Positions 34,653 through 42,752 of a stretch of DNA of 64,000 nt are shown here, in pieces. The notes under the pieces were generated by a model. The model saw nothing but the letters and a program-made list of their open reading frames with translations. It did not search any database and had not been told where the DNA came from. The first letter of the stretch is position 1. Every line of letters starts with the position of its first letter. A program made the translations under genes and the position numbers. The DNA comes from JACVRW01 sp963803085 (GTDB lineage: Bacteria; Actinomycetota; Thermoleophilia; Solirubrobacterales; Thermoleophilaceae): contig CAWDLE010000023.1 of the NCBI GenBank assembly GCA_963803085.1, positions 1 through 64,000 of the forward strand, in the 5' to 3' direction.

Positions 34653-35084
34653 ATGGCTGACGAGAACGAGGTCCGTGAGGTGGTGCAGGGCGACGGCTAT
34701 GCCGTCGCGAACGTCGATGCACTGGGGGAGGGCCCCGGCTTCCGCAAGGTGCGGCGTCAGCTCGGCGTTACCGCCTTCGGCGTGAACGCGATCGAGCTGC
34801 CGGCGGAGTATGCGACCGGCCGCCATTTCCACGAAACGCAGGAGGAGCTGTACTTCGTCCATCGCGGGCGCGTGAAGATCACCCTGAACGACGACGCGGA
34901 GCACGTGCTCGGACCGGGCGGCCTCGCGCGGGTGGATGCCGCGACCGTGCGCCAGATCGAGAACGTGGGCGACGAGCCCGCCCTGTACCTGGTCGCCGGC
35001 GGCAAGGATGGCTACGTGGGGCGCGACGGCCAGCTTCCCGAGGGCGAGACCAGCAGGTTCGGCCCGGCGGGCCAGCCGGGCTGA
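34653..35084 (+). CDS. Cupin-domain protein
   Basis: 143-residue single-domain cupin. Cupin motif 1 is visible as GRHFHETQEELYFVHRG (two His and Glu as metal ligands), motif 2 as the LGPGGLARV...NVGDEPALYLV region. Probably an isomerase, dioxygenase or sugar-binding protein; the substrate is unknown. TAGTCT at 34640-34645, overlapping the permease stop, lies seven bases before the ATG, consistent with a leaderless transcript separate from the exporter operon. Confidence 0.82.
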   Translation: MADENEVREVVQGDGYAVANVDALGEGPGFRKVRRQLGVTAFGVNAIELPAEYATGRHFHETQEELYFVHRGRVKITLNDDAEHVLGPGGLARVDAATVRQIENVGDEPALYLVAGGKDGYVGRDGQLPEGETSRFGPAGQPG

Positions 35085-35117
35085 GTTGACCCGCGAGCGG
35101 CCGGCGGACGCGAGCCC

Positions 35118-36008
35118 ATGATCTTCCACGGCAGCGTCGCCATCGGCGCGGCCGTGCTGGCGGGCTGTCCCGTCTTCCCGGCCGACAACCACTGGAACCA
35201 GCGCGTGGACACGCTGCCCGTGCACCCGCGCTCCGATGCGATCGTGCGCTCGATCGGGGCCGGCGACAACATGCACGCCGACTTCGGCTCAGGCGCCTAC
35301 GCGGGCGGGCCGATCGGGATCCCGTACGTGACCGTGCGCGGGGGACAGAAGCGCGTGCCGGTGAGCTTCGACTACGCGGACGAGTCCGATCGCGGGCGCT
35401 ATCCGATTCCGCCACGGGCGCCGATCGAGGGCGGGCGCGGGGCGGACGGCGACCGCCACGTGCTCGTGGTGGATCGCTCGCGCTGCCGGCTCTACGAGCT
35501 GTTCGACGCTCATCCGCTCGATGGTGGAGCGAGGTGGCACGCCGGCTCCGGGGCGGTCTTCAACCTGCGCTCCAACCGCCTGCGCCCACGCGGGTGGACG
35601 TCCGCCGACGCCGCGGGCCTGCCGATCCTCCCCGGGCTGGCGCGATACGGCGAGCTGCGCCGCGGCCGCATCAACCACGCGCTTCGCTTCACGGCGTCGC
35701 GGACGCGGCAGGCGTTCATCTACCCGGCACGCCACTTCGCCTCGAACCTCACCGACCCGGACCTCCCGGCAATGGGGCAGCGCTTGCGGTTGAAGCGCGG
35801 CTACGACATCTCGCGCTTCCCGCGCCAGTCGCGGATCGTGCTCAGGACGCTGAAGCGCTACGGCATGATCCTCGCCGACAACGGCTCGTCCTGGTACGTG
35901 AGCGGCGCCCCCAACCGCGGTTGGGACAACGACGACCTGCACTCGCTGCACGGGGTACCCGGCAGCGCGTTCGAGGTCGTGGACACGTCCCGTCTGCCCC
36001 GTCCCTAG
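35118..36008 (+). CDS. Exported protein of an uncharacterised actinobacterial family
   Basis: 296 residues. A short hydrophobic N-terminus (GSVAIGAAVLAGCPVFPADN) with an LAGC lipobox-like site precedes a globular domain rich in Trp, Asp and Gly (NHWNQRVDTLPVH, GGPIGIPYVTVRG, HALRFTASRTR, YGMILADNGSSWY). I have seen this family as secreted hypothetical proteins in soil actinobacteria; no enzymatic motif is recognised. The HALRF and YGMILADNGS motifs are its most distinctive parts. Confidence 0.7.
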   Translation: MIFHGSVAIGAAVLAGCPVFPADNHWNQRVDTLPVHPRSDAIVRSIGAGDNMHADFGSGAYAGGPIGIPYVTVRGGQKRVPVSFDYADESDRGRYPIPPRAPIEGGRGADGDRHVLVVDRSRCRLYELFDAHPLDGGARWHAGSGAVFNLRSNRLRPRGWTSADAAGLPILPGLARYGELRRGRINHALRFTASRTRQAFIYPARHFASNLTDPDLPAMGQRLRLKRGYDISRFPRQSRIVLRTLKRYGMILADNGSSWYVSGAPNRGWDNDDLHSLHGVPGSAFEVVDTSRLPRP

Positions 36009-36022
36009 GCTAGGGTCACTGC

Positions 36023-36847
36023 ATGCGGCCTGTCCGTGTGGGCTGCTCGGGCTGGCAGTACGACAGCTGGCGAGGCGGGCTCTATCCGGAGGGCCTGGCC
36101 AAGGGACGCTGGCTCGAGCGTTACTCGCAGGTTTTCGACACCGTCGAGGTGAACTCGACGTTCTACAGGCTCGCCTCAGCCGACGCCGTTGCGCGCTGGG
36201 TCGAGCAGACGCCGCCCGACTTCGTGTTCACCGCGAAGGCGAGCCGCTACATGACGCACATCAAGCGCCTTCAGAATCTCGCCGAGGGCATCGGGCGCTA
36301 CTACGAGGGCATCGAGCCGCTCGTCGAGTCCGGCAAGCTCGGCCCGATCGTCTGGCAGTTCCCCGCGAACTTCAAGCGTGATCTCGACCGGCTCGGCGGC
36401 GCGCTGCCGCTGCTGCCGCCGGGGCGTCACTGCTTCGAGTTCCGCGACGAGAGCTGGTTCACCGAGCCGGTCTACAAGCTCCTGCGCGCTCACGGTGCCG
36501 CGCTCGTGATCGCCGATCACCCGCGCTGGCCGTTCCAGGCGCACGAGCTGACCACGGACTGGACGCTCGTGCGCCTGCACCACGGCCATCGCGGCCGCCG
36601 CGGCAACTACTCGGAGACGGAGCTGGACGAGTGGGCCCGGCGGATCGCCGAGTGGCGCCGCCGGGCCGACGTGTTCGTCTACTTCAACAACGACTGGGAG
36701 GGCTTCGCCGTGAACAACGCGCTCTCGCTCAGGCGGCGGCTGCAGCCGTCTCGAGACGGGTCAGCGCGCGGCGTAGGAGCCGTGAGACGTGCATCTGCGA
36801 GTAGCCGATCCGGTCGCCGATCTCGCGCTGCGTCAGGTCGTGCATGA
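36023..36847 (+). CDS. DUF72 family protein with a run-on C-terminus
   Basis: TIM-barrel-like DUF72 (YecE) protein. Family motifs: VGCSGWQYDSWRG at the start, VEVNSTFYRL, FTAKASRYMTH, FEFRDESWF and FVYFNNDWEGFAVNNA at the usual end. Homologues stop a few residues after this; here the frame continues about 40 Arg/Ser-rich residues across the 3' end of the convergent sigma gene (119-base overlap), as if the normal stop was lost. TAGGGT at 36011-36016 is six bases before the ATG (leaderless pattern). Biochemical role of DUF72 is unknown. Confidence 0.82.
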   Translation: MRPVRVGCSGWQYDSWRGGLYPEGLAKGRWLERYSQVFDTVEVNSTFYRLASADAVARWVEQTPPDFVFTAKASRYMTHIKRLQNLAEGIGRYYEGIEPLVESGKLGPIVWQFPANFKRDLDRLGGALPLLPPGRHCFEFRDESWFTEPVYKLLRAHGAALVIADHPRWPFQAHELTTDWTLVRLHHGHRGRRGNYSETELDEWARRIAEWRRRADVFVYFNNDWEGFAVNNALSLRRRLQPSRDGSARGVGAVRRASASSRSGRRSRAASGRA

Positions 36848-37538
36848 AGCGCAGCTCGAGCACCTGCCGCTCGACCTCGGGAAGCGCCCGCCAGGTGCTT
36901 GCGATCGCGGCGCGGTCCTCGACCAGCTCGTAGGCGTCGTCGTCGCGCCCGAGCAGCTCGACGAGCGACGCGGACTCGCCGTCGTCGCGCGCGGCCGGCG
37001 CGTCGAGTGACGCGGCCTCGTAGCTGGCCGAAGCCTCCTGAGCCTCGAGCACCTGCTCGGCCGAGCAGCCGAGGTGCCCGGCCACCTCGCGCACGTTCGG
37101 CGAGCGGCCGAGCTCCGTGGAGAGGATCTCCGTCGCGCGGCTGACCGCGAGCGTGCGCTCCTGAAGGTCGCGCGGCACGTGCAGCGACCAGCCCTTGTCG
37201 CGGAAGTGGCGCTTCAGCTCGCCGAGGATCGTGGGCGCGGCGTAGCTCGTGAACTTCGTCCCGCGGCCGGGCTCGAAGCGGTCGATCGCCTTGATCAGCC
37301 CGAGACACGCGACCTGCAGCAGGTCGTCGTAGGGCTCGTCGGCGTACGTGTAGCGCAGCGCGAGGTCGCGCGCCAGCGGCAGGAAACGCTCCACCAGCTC
37401 CTCACGCGCGCCGAGGTCACCGAGCTCGTGATAGCGCACCAGCAGGCGGCGCTCGATCTCGCGCGAGTCGGCGCCCCAGCATGGTGCACGGCGATGGCTC
37501 CGCGTTGGTAGCGGAACCACAACGGTCGTTGCAGTCAT
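36729..37538 (-). CDS. SigB/SigF-family sigma factor
   Basis: 269-residue sigma-70 factor of the stress/sporulation group: region 2 (DLLQVACLGLIKAIDRFEPGRG, FTSYAAPTILGELKRHFRD), region 3 (VPRDLQERTLAVSRA) and region 4 (LTQREIGDRIGYSQMHVSRLLRRAL). No region 1. Such factors respond to general or osmotic stress and are usually held by an anti-sigma factor, but no anti-sigma gene lies next to it. ATG start; about 190 bases separate it from the divergent acidic-protein gene. Confidence 0.92.
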   Translation of the reverse strand: MTATTVVVPLPTRSHRRAPCWGADSREIERRLLVRYHELGDLGAREELVERFLPLARDLALRYTYADEPYDDLLQVACLGLIKAIDRFEPGRGTKFTSYAAPTILGELKRHFRDKGWSLHVPRDLQERTLAVSRATEILSTELGRSPNVREVAGHLGCSAEQVLEAQEASASYEAASLDAPAARDDGESASLVELLGRDDDAYELVEDRAAIASTWRALPEVERQVLELRFMHDLTQREIGDRIGYSQMHVSRLLRRALTRLETAAAAA

Positions 37539-37726
37539 CTCGTCGAACCTTCCCGTCGTATTGGACAGTCAGGTCCGCTGCGCAACCGCTCTAAACGACT
37601 GTGCGACGTCCCCCTCGTGCGTGCTCAGCGGGCGCCGGTCCGAAGCAAACTCTCCCAACCAGCGTCCATCCAGATTTTCTCCTGCTGACCTCGGAACTAA
37701 ACCCTGAGCCCGGGTAAAATTGGGCC

Positions 37727-37984
37727 ATGACACAGGACAAGGAGCGCGACAAGCTGGGTCCAGGGGATCGCTCGAAGGATCCGGAGCCGCACGACGCATT
37801 GAACAGTCCGGTCGACGATCCGGATGAGACCGAATGGCCGGATCCCTACGACAAGCGCCCCGACCCACGCTTCGACGATGACCATCCGCAGACGGGCAGC
37901 GAGAGCACGAGCGAGCCGCATCCCTCGCAGGATCCCGAGGCCGAGCCCTGGGAGGGCCCCAAGCGCGACAATCTCGACGAGTAG
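37727..37984 (+). CDS. Small acidic hydrophilic protein (85 aa)
   Basis: 85 residues, strongly charged and Pro/Asp/Glu-rich (DPEPHDALNSPVDDP, EPWEGPKRDNLDE), with no predicted membrane segment and probably disordered. ATG preceded by TAAAAT at 37715-37720 with six intervening bases, so transcription may begin at the ATG; the region GGGTAA also resembles a SigB/F -10 element. Divergent from the SigB/F gene. Function unknown. Confidence 0.65.
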   Translation: MTQDKERDKLGPGDRSKDPEPHDALNSPVDDPDETEWPDPYDKRPDPRFDDDHPQTGSESTSEPHPSQDPEAEPWEGPKRDNLDE

Positions 37985-38004
37985 CGGGAGCTCGACCGAG
38001 CCGC

Positions 38005-38709
38005 CTACGGGGCGATTCGGACGTGCACGTGGTCGTCGTGGTCGACGAGCACCTGCACAACGTCGGGCGGACCGGTCAGGCCCGTGTTGGGGCCGACGAA
38101 GAGGTCTGTGGCGCCGGCCCGCACGAAGCGATTCACGAGGTCCTGTGACAGCCGCCGGTCGATATCGGCCGCGGTCGACGCTGCACGGCGTGCCCGGTCT
38201 CTGCGCGGGAAGTAGACATCGGCGTCAAGTCCGTTCTGGTGGCTGGCGTGCCACACGTAGCCGAACTGGCGACCGAAGTTGCCGCCGTGCGGGCGGCTGA
38301 GGTCTCCGATCAGCAGCGGGCGAGCATGTCGATGGGCGGCTCGGTACTCGCGGGCGACCGTCAGCAGCAGCCGCAGCAGGCGGTCGGTTCCCCAGCGACG
38401 CCAACCTCGGTTGGGGCTGCGGTGCAGGTTCGGGTCCCAGGTGGAGAAGCGGGTGCCGCGCGCGGGGAGTTGCACTCCGCGGATCAGCCGCCCGGCACTT
38501 GGCGAGCCGACCGCGAGCGACTGGCGCCAGCGGACCGGCAACCGCCGGTCAGGCGACACTCGGTCCGGACGCGGAGGATCGCTGAGCCGCTTCTGAGCCA
38601 CCGCGGGCGCGGCGACCTGCGACCCCGCGCTCGCGCCGCACGCCGCCAGCGCGAGGGCCAGCACTGGCGCGGCGATCAGGGCAGCGACTGAGCGCGTCGA
38701 AGGCGACAT
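38005..38709 (-). CDS. Lipoprotein with MepA-like (LAS/M74) endopeptidase domain
   Basis: 234 residues from ATG 38709, with a lipoprotein signal (ALALAACG, Cys24). The C-terminal half resembles penicillin-insensitive murein endopeptidases: GDLSRPHGGNFG, HQNGLDADVYFP (His and Asp zinc ligands spaced as in LAS enzymes) and a terminal DHDDHVHVR. It probably cleaves peptidoglycan cross-links at the cell surface. TAGGGT (38718-38723) lies eight bases before this ATG, which supports it over the GTG at 38733. Confidence 0.78.
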   Translation of the reverse strand: MSPSTRSVAALIAAPVLALALAACGASAGSQVAAPAVAQKRLSDPPRPDRVSPDRRLPVRWRQSLAVGSPSAGRLIRGVQLPARGTRFSTWDPNLHRSPNRGWRRWGTDRLLRLLLTVAREYRAAHRHARPLLIGDLSRPHGGNFGRQFGYVWHASHQNGLDADVYFPRRDRARRAASTAADIDRRLSQDLVNRFVRAGATDLFVGPNTGLTGPPDVVQVLVDHDDHVHVRIAP

Positions 38710-38765
38710 CGCGCCGCACCCTAGTCGTGGCACTTTAAGGATGGATGATCGCTGCGGGGCGGTTG

Positions 38766-39029
38766 CTAGGCGTCGGTCGCTTCGAACGTACGCGTCCCGA
38801 TCCGGCGCACCAGCCCGCGCCTGCGCGCCTCCACGAGCGCGGCACGCAGCCGGCCCGGCCCCCAGAAGCGGGTCTCGAGCTCGCGCCGGATCGTGGGTGC
38901 GCCGAGCGGGCCCTTCTCCTTCAGGAGCTTCACGATCGCGTCGATCTCGCGGTCGAGGTCGGTGTCCTCGCCGAGGGCCGACGAGACCATCTGTGGCGCC
39001 CAGACCGAGCGCCGTCGTGAGCTAGACAT
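38766..39029 (-). CDS. Small winged-helix-like protein (87 aa)
   Basis: 87 residues with a predicted winged helix at about 25-80 (REIDAIVKLLKEKGPLGAPTIRREL, GRLRAALVEARRRGLVRRIG). It resembles small DNA-binding or RNA-binding wHTH proteins but no named family is recognised. The ATG overlaps the last codons of the MFS gene by 8 bases, so it is translated from the same message and may be a regulator of that transporter. Confidence 0.7.
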   Translation of the reverse strand: MSSSRRRSVWAPQMVSSALGEDTDLDREIDAIVKLLKEKGPLGAPTIRRELETRFWGPGRLRAALVEARRRGLVRRIGTRTFEATDA

Positions 39030-40473
39030 GGGCAGGCTCCTCTACGGATAGCGGTTCGGCGACTTCCTCCAGCGTCTCCTGCTCGGCGTCGACCCCGAAG
39101 ATGATCTCCACGACCGCGGCTATGGCCATCAGACCTGCAGCTATCAGATACCCGATCAGGAGCTGGTCGCGGTCGCCTGACTCGATCATCCTGCCGAACA
39201 CGAGCGGGCCCACCGCTCCGCCGATGCCGGTGGAGATCGCGAAGAAGAACGCGATCGCCATCGCGCGGATCTCGATCGGGAACGTCTCGCTGATGGTCAG
39301 GTAGCCGGCCGACGCGGCGGCCGAGGCGAAGAAGAACGTGGCGCACAGGATGGCCACGAACACGCCGAGTGACACGGAGTCGTTGGCGAACAGAATGCCG
39401 GCGGCTGTGAGCCCAACGGCCGAGATGAAATAGGTCGCCGAAATCATCACCCGCCGGCCGATCGTGTCGAAGAAGCGCCCGAGCAGCAGCGCCCCGAGGA
39501 AGTTCGCGATCGCGAACGGCACCAGGTAGAGCGGCGCGATCTCCGACTTGACGCCGTAGAACGTGGCGAGCCCCGCCGTGAACGTGAAGACCGTGGCGTT
39601 GTAGATGAATGCCTGCGTCGACATCAGCGTGAAGCCGAGGATCGAGCGCTTCGGGTACTTGCCGAACATCGTCCTCGCGATCTCGCCGAAGCCCGTCCGT
39701 TCGCGCGGCCGGAGCTCGATCTCGTCCTCGGCCGGGGGCAGCTCGTTTCGGTCGGTGGCCTCCTTCACGTGCTCCTCGATCGAGCGGACCACCTGTTCCG
39801 CCTCCTCCTCGCGCCCGTGCATGATCAGCCATCGCGGGCTTTCCGGCACGTTGCGCCGCACCAGGAGGATTGCCCCGGCCATGACGGCGCCGAGGGCGAA
39901 CGTGAGTCGCCAGCCGAGGTCGGCGTCGAGGAAGTCGGGGTTCAGCAGGAGCGGCGAGATCGCCGCGCCGAACGCCGCGCCGAGCCAGTAGCTTCCGTTG
40001 ATGGCGAGATCCACGGTTCCGCGCACGCGCGCGGGGATCAGCTCGTCGATGGCGGAGTTGATTGCGGCGTACTCCCCGCCGATCCCGAAGCCGGTGAAGA
40101 AGCGGCAGATCGCGAAGAACAGGAAGCTGCTCGCGAACGCGGTGGCCACCGTCGCGACGAGGTAGACGGCGAGGGTGATCAGGAACAGCTTCTTGCGCCC
40201 GAAGCGGTCCGTAAGGTGGCCCCAGAAGAGCGCGCCGCTGGCGGCTCCGAGCACGTAGATCGTGCCGGCGAGTCCGAGCTGGCCGTCGGAGATCCCGAGC
40301 GCGTCCTTCTCGGTCAGGCGTGCACCGATCGATCCGACGATCGTGACCTCGAGGCCGTCGAGGATCCACACGGTGCCGAGCCCGAGGACAACCAACCAAT
40401 GCCATGAGCACCACGGCAGCCGGTCCATCCGGGCCGGGATCCGGGTGCGGACCGTGCCGCTCGTGCCCTCCAT
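39022..40473 (-). CDS. MFS metabolite:proton symporter
   Basis: 483-residue transporter with about 12 membrane segments. N-terminal WILDGLEVTIVGSIG, the loop 2-3 motif GHLTDRFGRKK, GFGIGGEYAAINSAIDELIPARVRG after helix 5, and a central charged cytoplasmic loop (about 215-260) fit the sugar/metabolite symporter group that imports organic acids. Substrate not readable. ATG start; followed by an overlapping small wHTH gene. Confidence 0.88.
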   Translation of the reverse strand: MEGTSGTVRTRIPARMDRLPWCSWHWLVVLGLGTVWILDGLEVTIVGSIGARLTEKDALGISDGQLGLAGTIYVLGAASGALFWGHLTDRFGRKKLFLITLAVYLVATVATAFASSFLFFAICRFFTGFGIGGEYAAINSAIDELIPARVRGTVDLAINGSYWLGAAFGAAISPLLLNPDFLDADLGWRLTFALGAVMAGAILLVRRNVPESPRWLIMHGREEEAEQVVRSIEEHVKEATDRNELPPAEDEIELRPRERTGFGEIARTMFGKYPKRSILGFTLMSTQAFIYNATVFTFTAGLATFYGVKSEIAPLYLVPFAIANFLGALLLGRFFDTIGRRVMISATYFISAVGLTAAGILFANDSVSLGVFVAILCATFFFASAAASAGYLTISETFPIEIRAMAIAFFFAISTGIGGAVGPLVFGRMIESGDRDQLLIGYLIAAGLMAIAAVVEIIFGVDAEQETLEEVAEPLSVEEPAHV

Positions 40474-40544
40474 CAGACCCAGGCTCCGGAGAGGGGAAAC
40501 TGCTCAGTCGCAAGTTGGATCCAGTAGCGCATGCGCGCCGCTTA

Positions 40545-40569
40545 CCCGGTTTTCACCCGCCAAACCGGG
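40545..40569. terminator. Hairpin after the glycoside hydrolase gene
   Basis: CCCGGTTT (40545-40552) and AAACCGGG (40562-40569) form a perfect 8-bp stem with a 9-base loop, two bases past the stop codon of the minus-strand hydrolase. Probable terminator in the 98-base gap to the MFS start. Confidence 0.6.
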
Positions 40570-40571
40570 AC

Positions 40572-42704
40572 TCACGGGTCCTTGAGCCCGCGGCGTTCGG
40601 CCGCGATCTCGAGCACCACCTCGGCATCGCCGTCGATATGCGCGTCCGCGAGCGTCACGTGCTCGCCCACCCGCTCGAAGACGAGGTCGATCTTCGCGTC
40701 GCCGAGCGCCAGCCCCTTGACCTGGACTCGATTCAGCCAGCGCGGCAGCGACGGCCGCACGATCGCGAGCCGCTTCTCGAGAGCGTCGGGGCTCAGCCCG
40801 AGCCCCCACTTGAGCAGGAACGGAATCGAGCCGGCCGCCCACGCCTGGGGCTGGCACGCCACCGGGTATGGCACGGGCTCGTCGAACTCCCCGCGCGGGA
40901 AGCCGGCGAACAGCTCGGGCAGGCGGTAGTCGTCGAAGCGGGACGCGGCCTCGAGCAGCCCCTCGAAGATCAGTGTGAAATCCTCGTCGAAGCCGTAGCG
41001 GCGCAGCCCGAAGGCGATCAGTGCGCTGTCGTGCGGCCAGACCGAGCCCGTGTGGTAGCCCACCGGGTTGTACGCCGGGTGGCTGGACGCGAGCGTTCGC
41101 ACACCCCAGCCCGTGAACATCTCCTCCGACATCAGGACGTCGCGTATGGCGCGGGCCCGGTCGTCGCTGACGGCGTTGGACCAGAGCAGGTGTCCCTGGT
41201 TCGAGGTGAGCCCCGACCCCGGCCGCTTGTCGCCGTCGAGGCCGATCGCGTAACAGCCGCGCTCCGGTAGCCAGAAGCGTTCGAGCTCGCGTTCAACCGC
41301 CGCAGCCTCATCGCGCAGCCGCTCCGCGCGCGTCCCGTTGCCGTCGAGGTCGAACATGCGAGCCATCAGCCGCTTCGCGCGGATCACATAGCCCTGAACC
41401 TCCACAAGCGCCACGGGCCCCGCGAGCGGTTCGCCGTCATCGTCCGGGATCCCGTCCGCGGAGTCCTTCCAGCCCTGCGTCACAAGCCCGTTCGGCGAGC
41501 GGCGCTGATACTCCACGAGGCCGTCCCCGTCGAGATCCCCGTAGCGGTCGATCCACTCGAGCGCCGCCTCTGCCGGCTTGCGCAGCTCGCGGAACAGGTC
41601 GAGGTTGCCGGACCAGTCGGCGTGGCGGCCGAGCAGGCAGAGAAACATAGGCGTGGCATCCACCGAGCCGTAGTAGCGCGCGAAGGGCGTCTCGCCGAGG
41701 GCGGCCGGCTCGCCCACGCGGAACTCGTGTAGGACTTTGCCCGGCTCCTCGTCGCGCTCGTCGTTGTACTCCTGGCCGAGGCGGCCCGCGAGCAGCCTCA
41801 GCGTCTCCTCGGCGATCCCACGCACGAACGAGAGCGTCTGGTACGAGCTGATCAGGCTGTCGCGCCCGAACAGCGTGGCGAACCATGGCACGCCCGCTGC
41901 GTAGTACGAGTGCCCATCGAGCTCCGAGTGGAGGAGATCGAGGTCGTGGAGTGAGCGCCCCAGGATCCGGTCGAAGAGCTGATCGTCCGATGTGACCTCG
42001 GTGATGGCGTGGTGGTGCTTGCGGGGCGCGCCGCTCCAGACCTCGTCGTCCCTGCTCTCGGAGACCTCGAAGTCCACCACGAGGTCGATCGCGCCGCGAG
42101 CCTCCAGATCCAGGTCGAAGACCAGCGAGCCGTCGTCGAGGAAGCGCGCGGCGGGCGTCGCGTGTATGCGAGTGGCACGGCGTACCCCGTCGCGCCCGAC
42201 CAGGGTGAACCCCCCGGGGCCCGCCTCGGGCGCCGGGCGCTCGTGCCTCGGCACGATGCCGCGCAGTTCGAGCATCGGCAGGAAGTCCGCGCCAAGTCGC
42301 AGCTCGAGCGGCAGCTTGATCGGCTGGCGGTGGTAGCTCCGCACCGCGATGCGCTGGCGCAGCGCACCCTCGGCCTCGACGCTGCGCTCCAGCCGCAGGC
42401 GCAGCGACTCGGCCGGAAGCCGCCGACCGTCGCCGAGCTGGAGATCCGGATTCGTGAGCTCGTGCACCGCCTCCGTTCCGGCAGCGTCGGAAGCGGTGAG
42501 CAGCCGTGGCAGCTCGCCGCAGATCCGCAGCTCGTGCACGCAGAGAAAGCGGCAGTCCCTGAACCAGAGTCCGAGCGGATGGTCGACACCGATCGGCAGG
42601 CGGCCATCGCGCATCGCGACCAGGAACACGTTGCCGTCCTTGATCACGATCGTCTCGGCGAGATTGCCGAGTGCACCCAACGGGCTCCCCATAAAAAGCA
42701 GCAT
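40572..42704 (-). CDS. Glycogen-debranching-type amylo-alpha-1,6-glucosidase family protein
   Basis: 710 residues from ATG 42704. The N-terminal beta-sandwich (GDE_N-like, VIKDGNVFLVAMRDGRLP, GLWFRDCRFLCVHELRICG) is followed by an alpha/alpha six-barrel: GVPWFATLFGRDSLISSYQ, GWKDSADGIP, LTSNQGHLLWSNAVS and GSVWPHDSALIA. Acidic residues in these motifs are the probable catalytic ones. Acts on alpha-glucans or glycosides. The open frame continues upstream to 43646, antisense to the glycosyltransferase, and is rejected there. The two genes start 48 bases apart, divergently. Confidence 0.88.
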   Translation of the reverse strand: MLLFMGSPLGALGNLAETIVIKDGNVFLVAMRDGRLPIGVDHPLGLWFRDCRFLCVHELRICGELPRLLTASDAAGTEAVHELTNPDLQLGDGRRLPAESLRLRLERSVEAEGALRQRIAVRSYHRQPIKLPLELRLGADFLPMLELRGIVPRHERPAPEAGPGGFTLVGRDGVRRATRIHATPAARFLDDGSLVFDLDLEARGAIDLVVDFEVSESRDDEVWSGAPRKHHHAITEVTSDDQLFDRILGRSLHDLDLLHSELDGHSYYAAGVPWFATLFGRDSLISSYQTLSFVRGIAEETLRLLAGRLGQEYNDERDEEPGKVLHEFRVGEPAALGETPFARYYGSVDATPMFLCLLGRHADWSGNLDLFRELRKPAEAALEWIDRYGDLDGDGLVEYQRRSPNGLVTQGWKDSADGIPDDDGEPLAGPVALVEVQGYVIRAKRLMARMFDLDGNGTRAERLRDEAAAVERELERFWLPERGCYAIGLDGDKRPGSGLTSNQGHLLWSNAVSDDRARAIRDVLMSEEMFTGWGVRTLASSHPAYNPVGYHTGSVWPHDSALIAFGLRRYGFDEDFTLIFEGLLEAASRFDDYRLPELFAGFPRGEFDEPVPYPVACQPQAWAAGSIPFLLKWGLGLSPDALEKRLAIVRPSLPRWLNRVQVKGLALGDAKIDLVFERVGEHVTLADAHIDGDAEVVLEIAAERRGLKDP

Positions 42705-42752
42705 GCCCCGCGCACTCCTGGGTACACATCGGCGCGAGGGAAGGAGCCCCCA

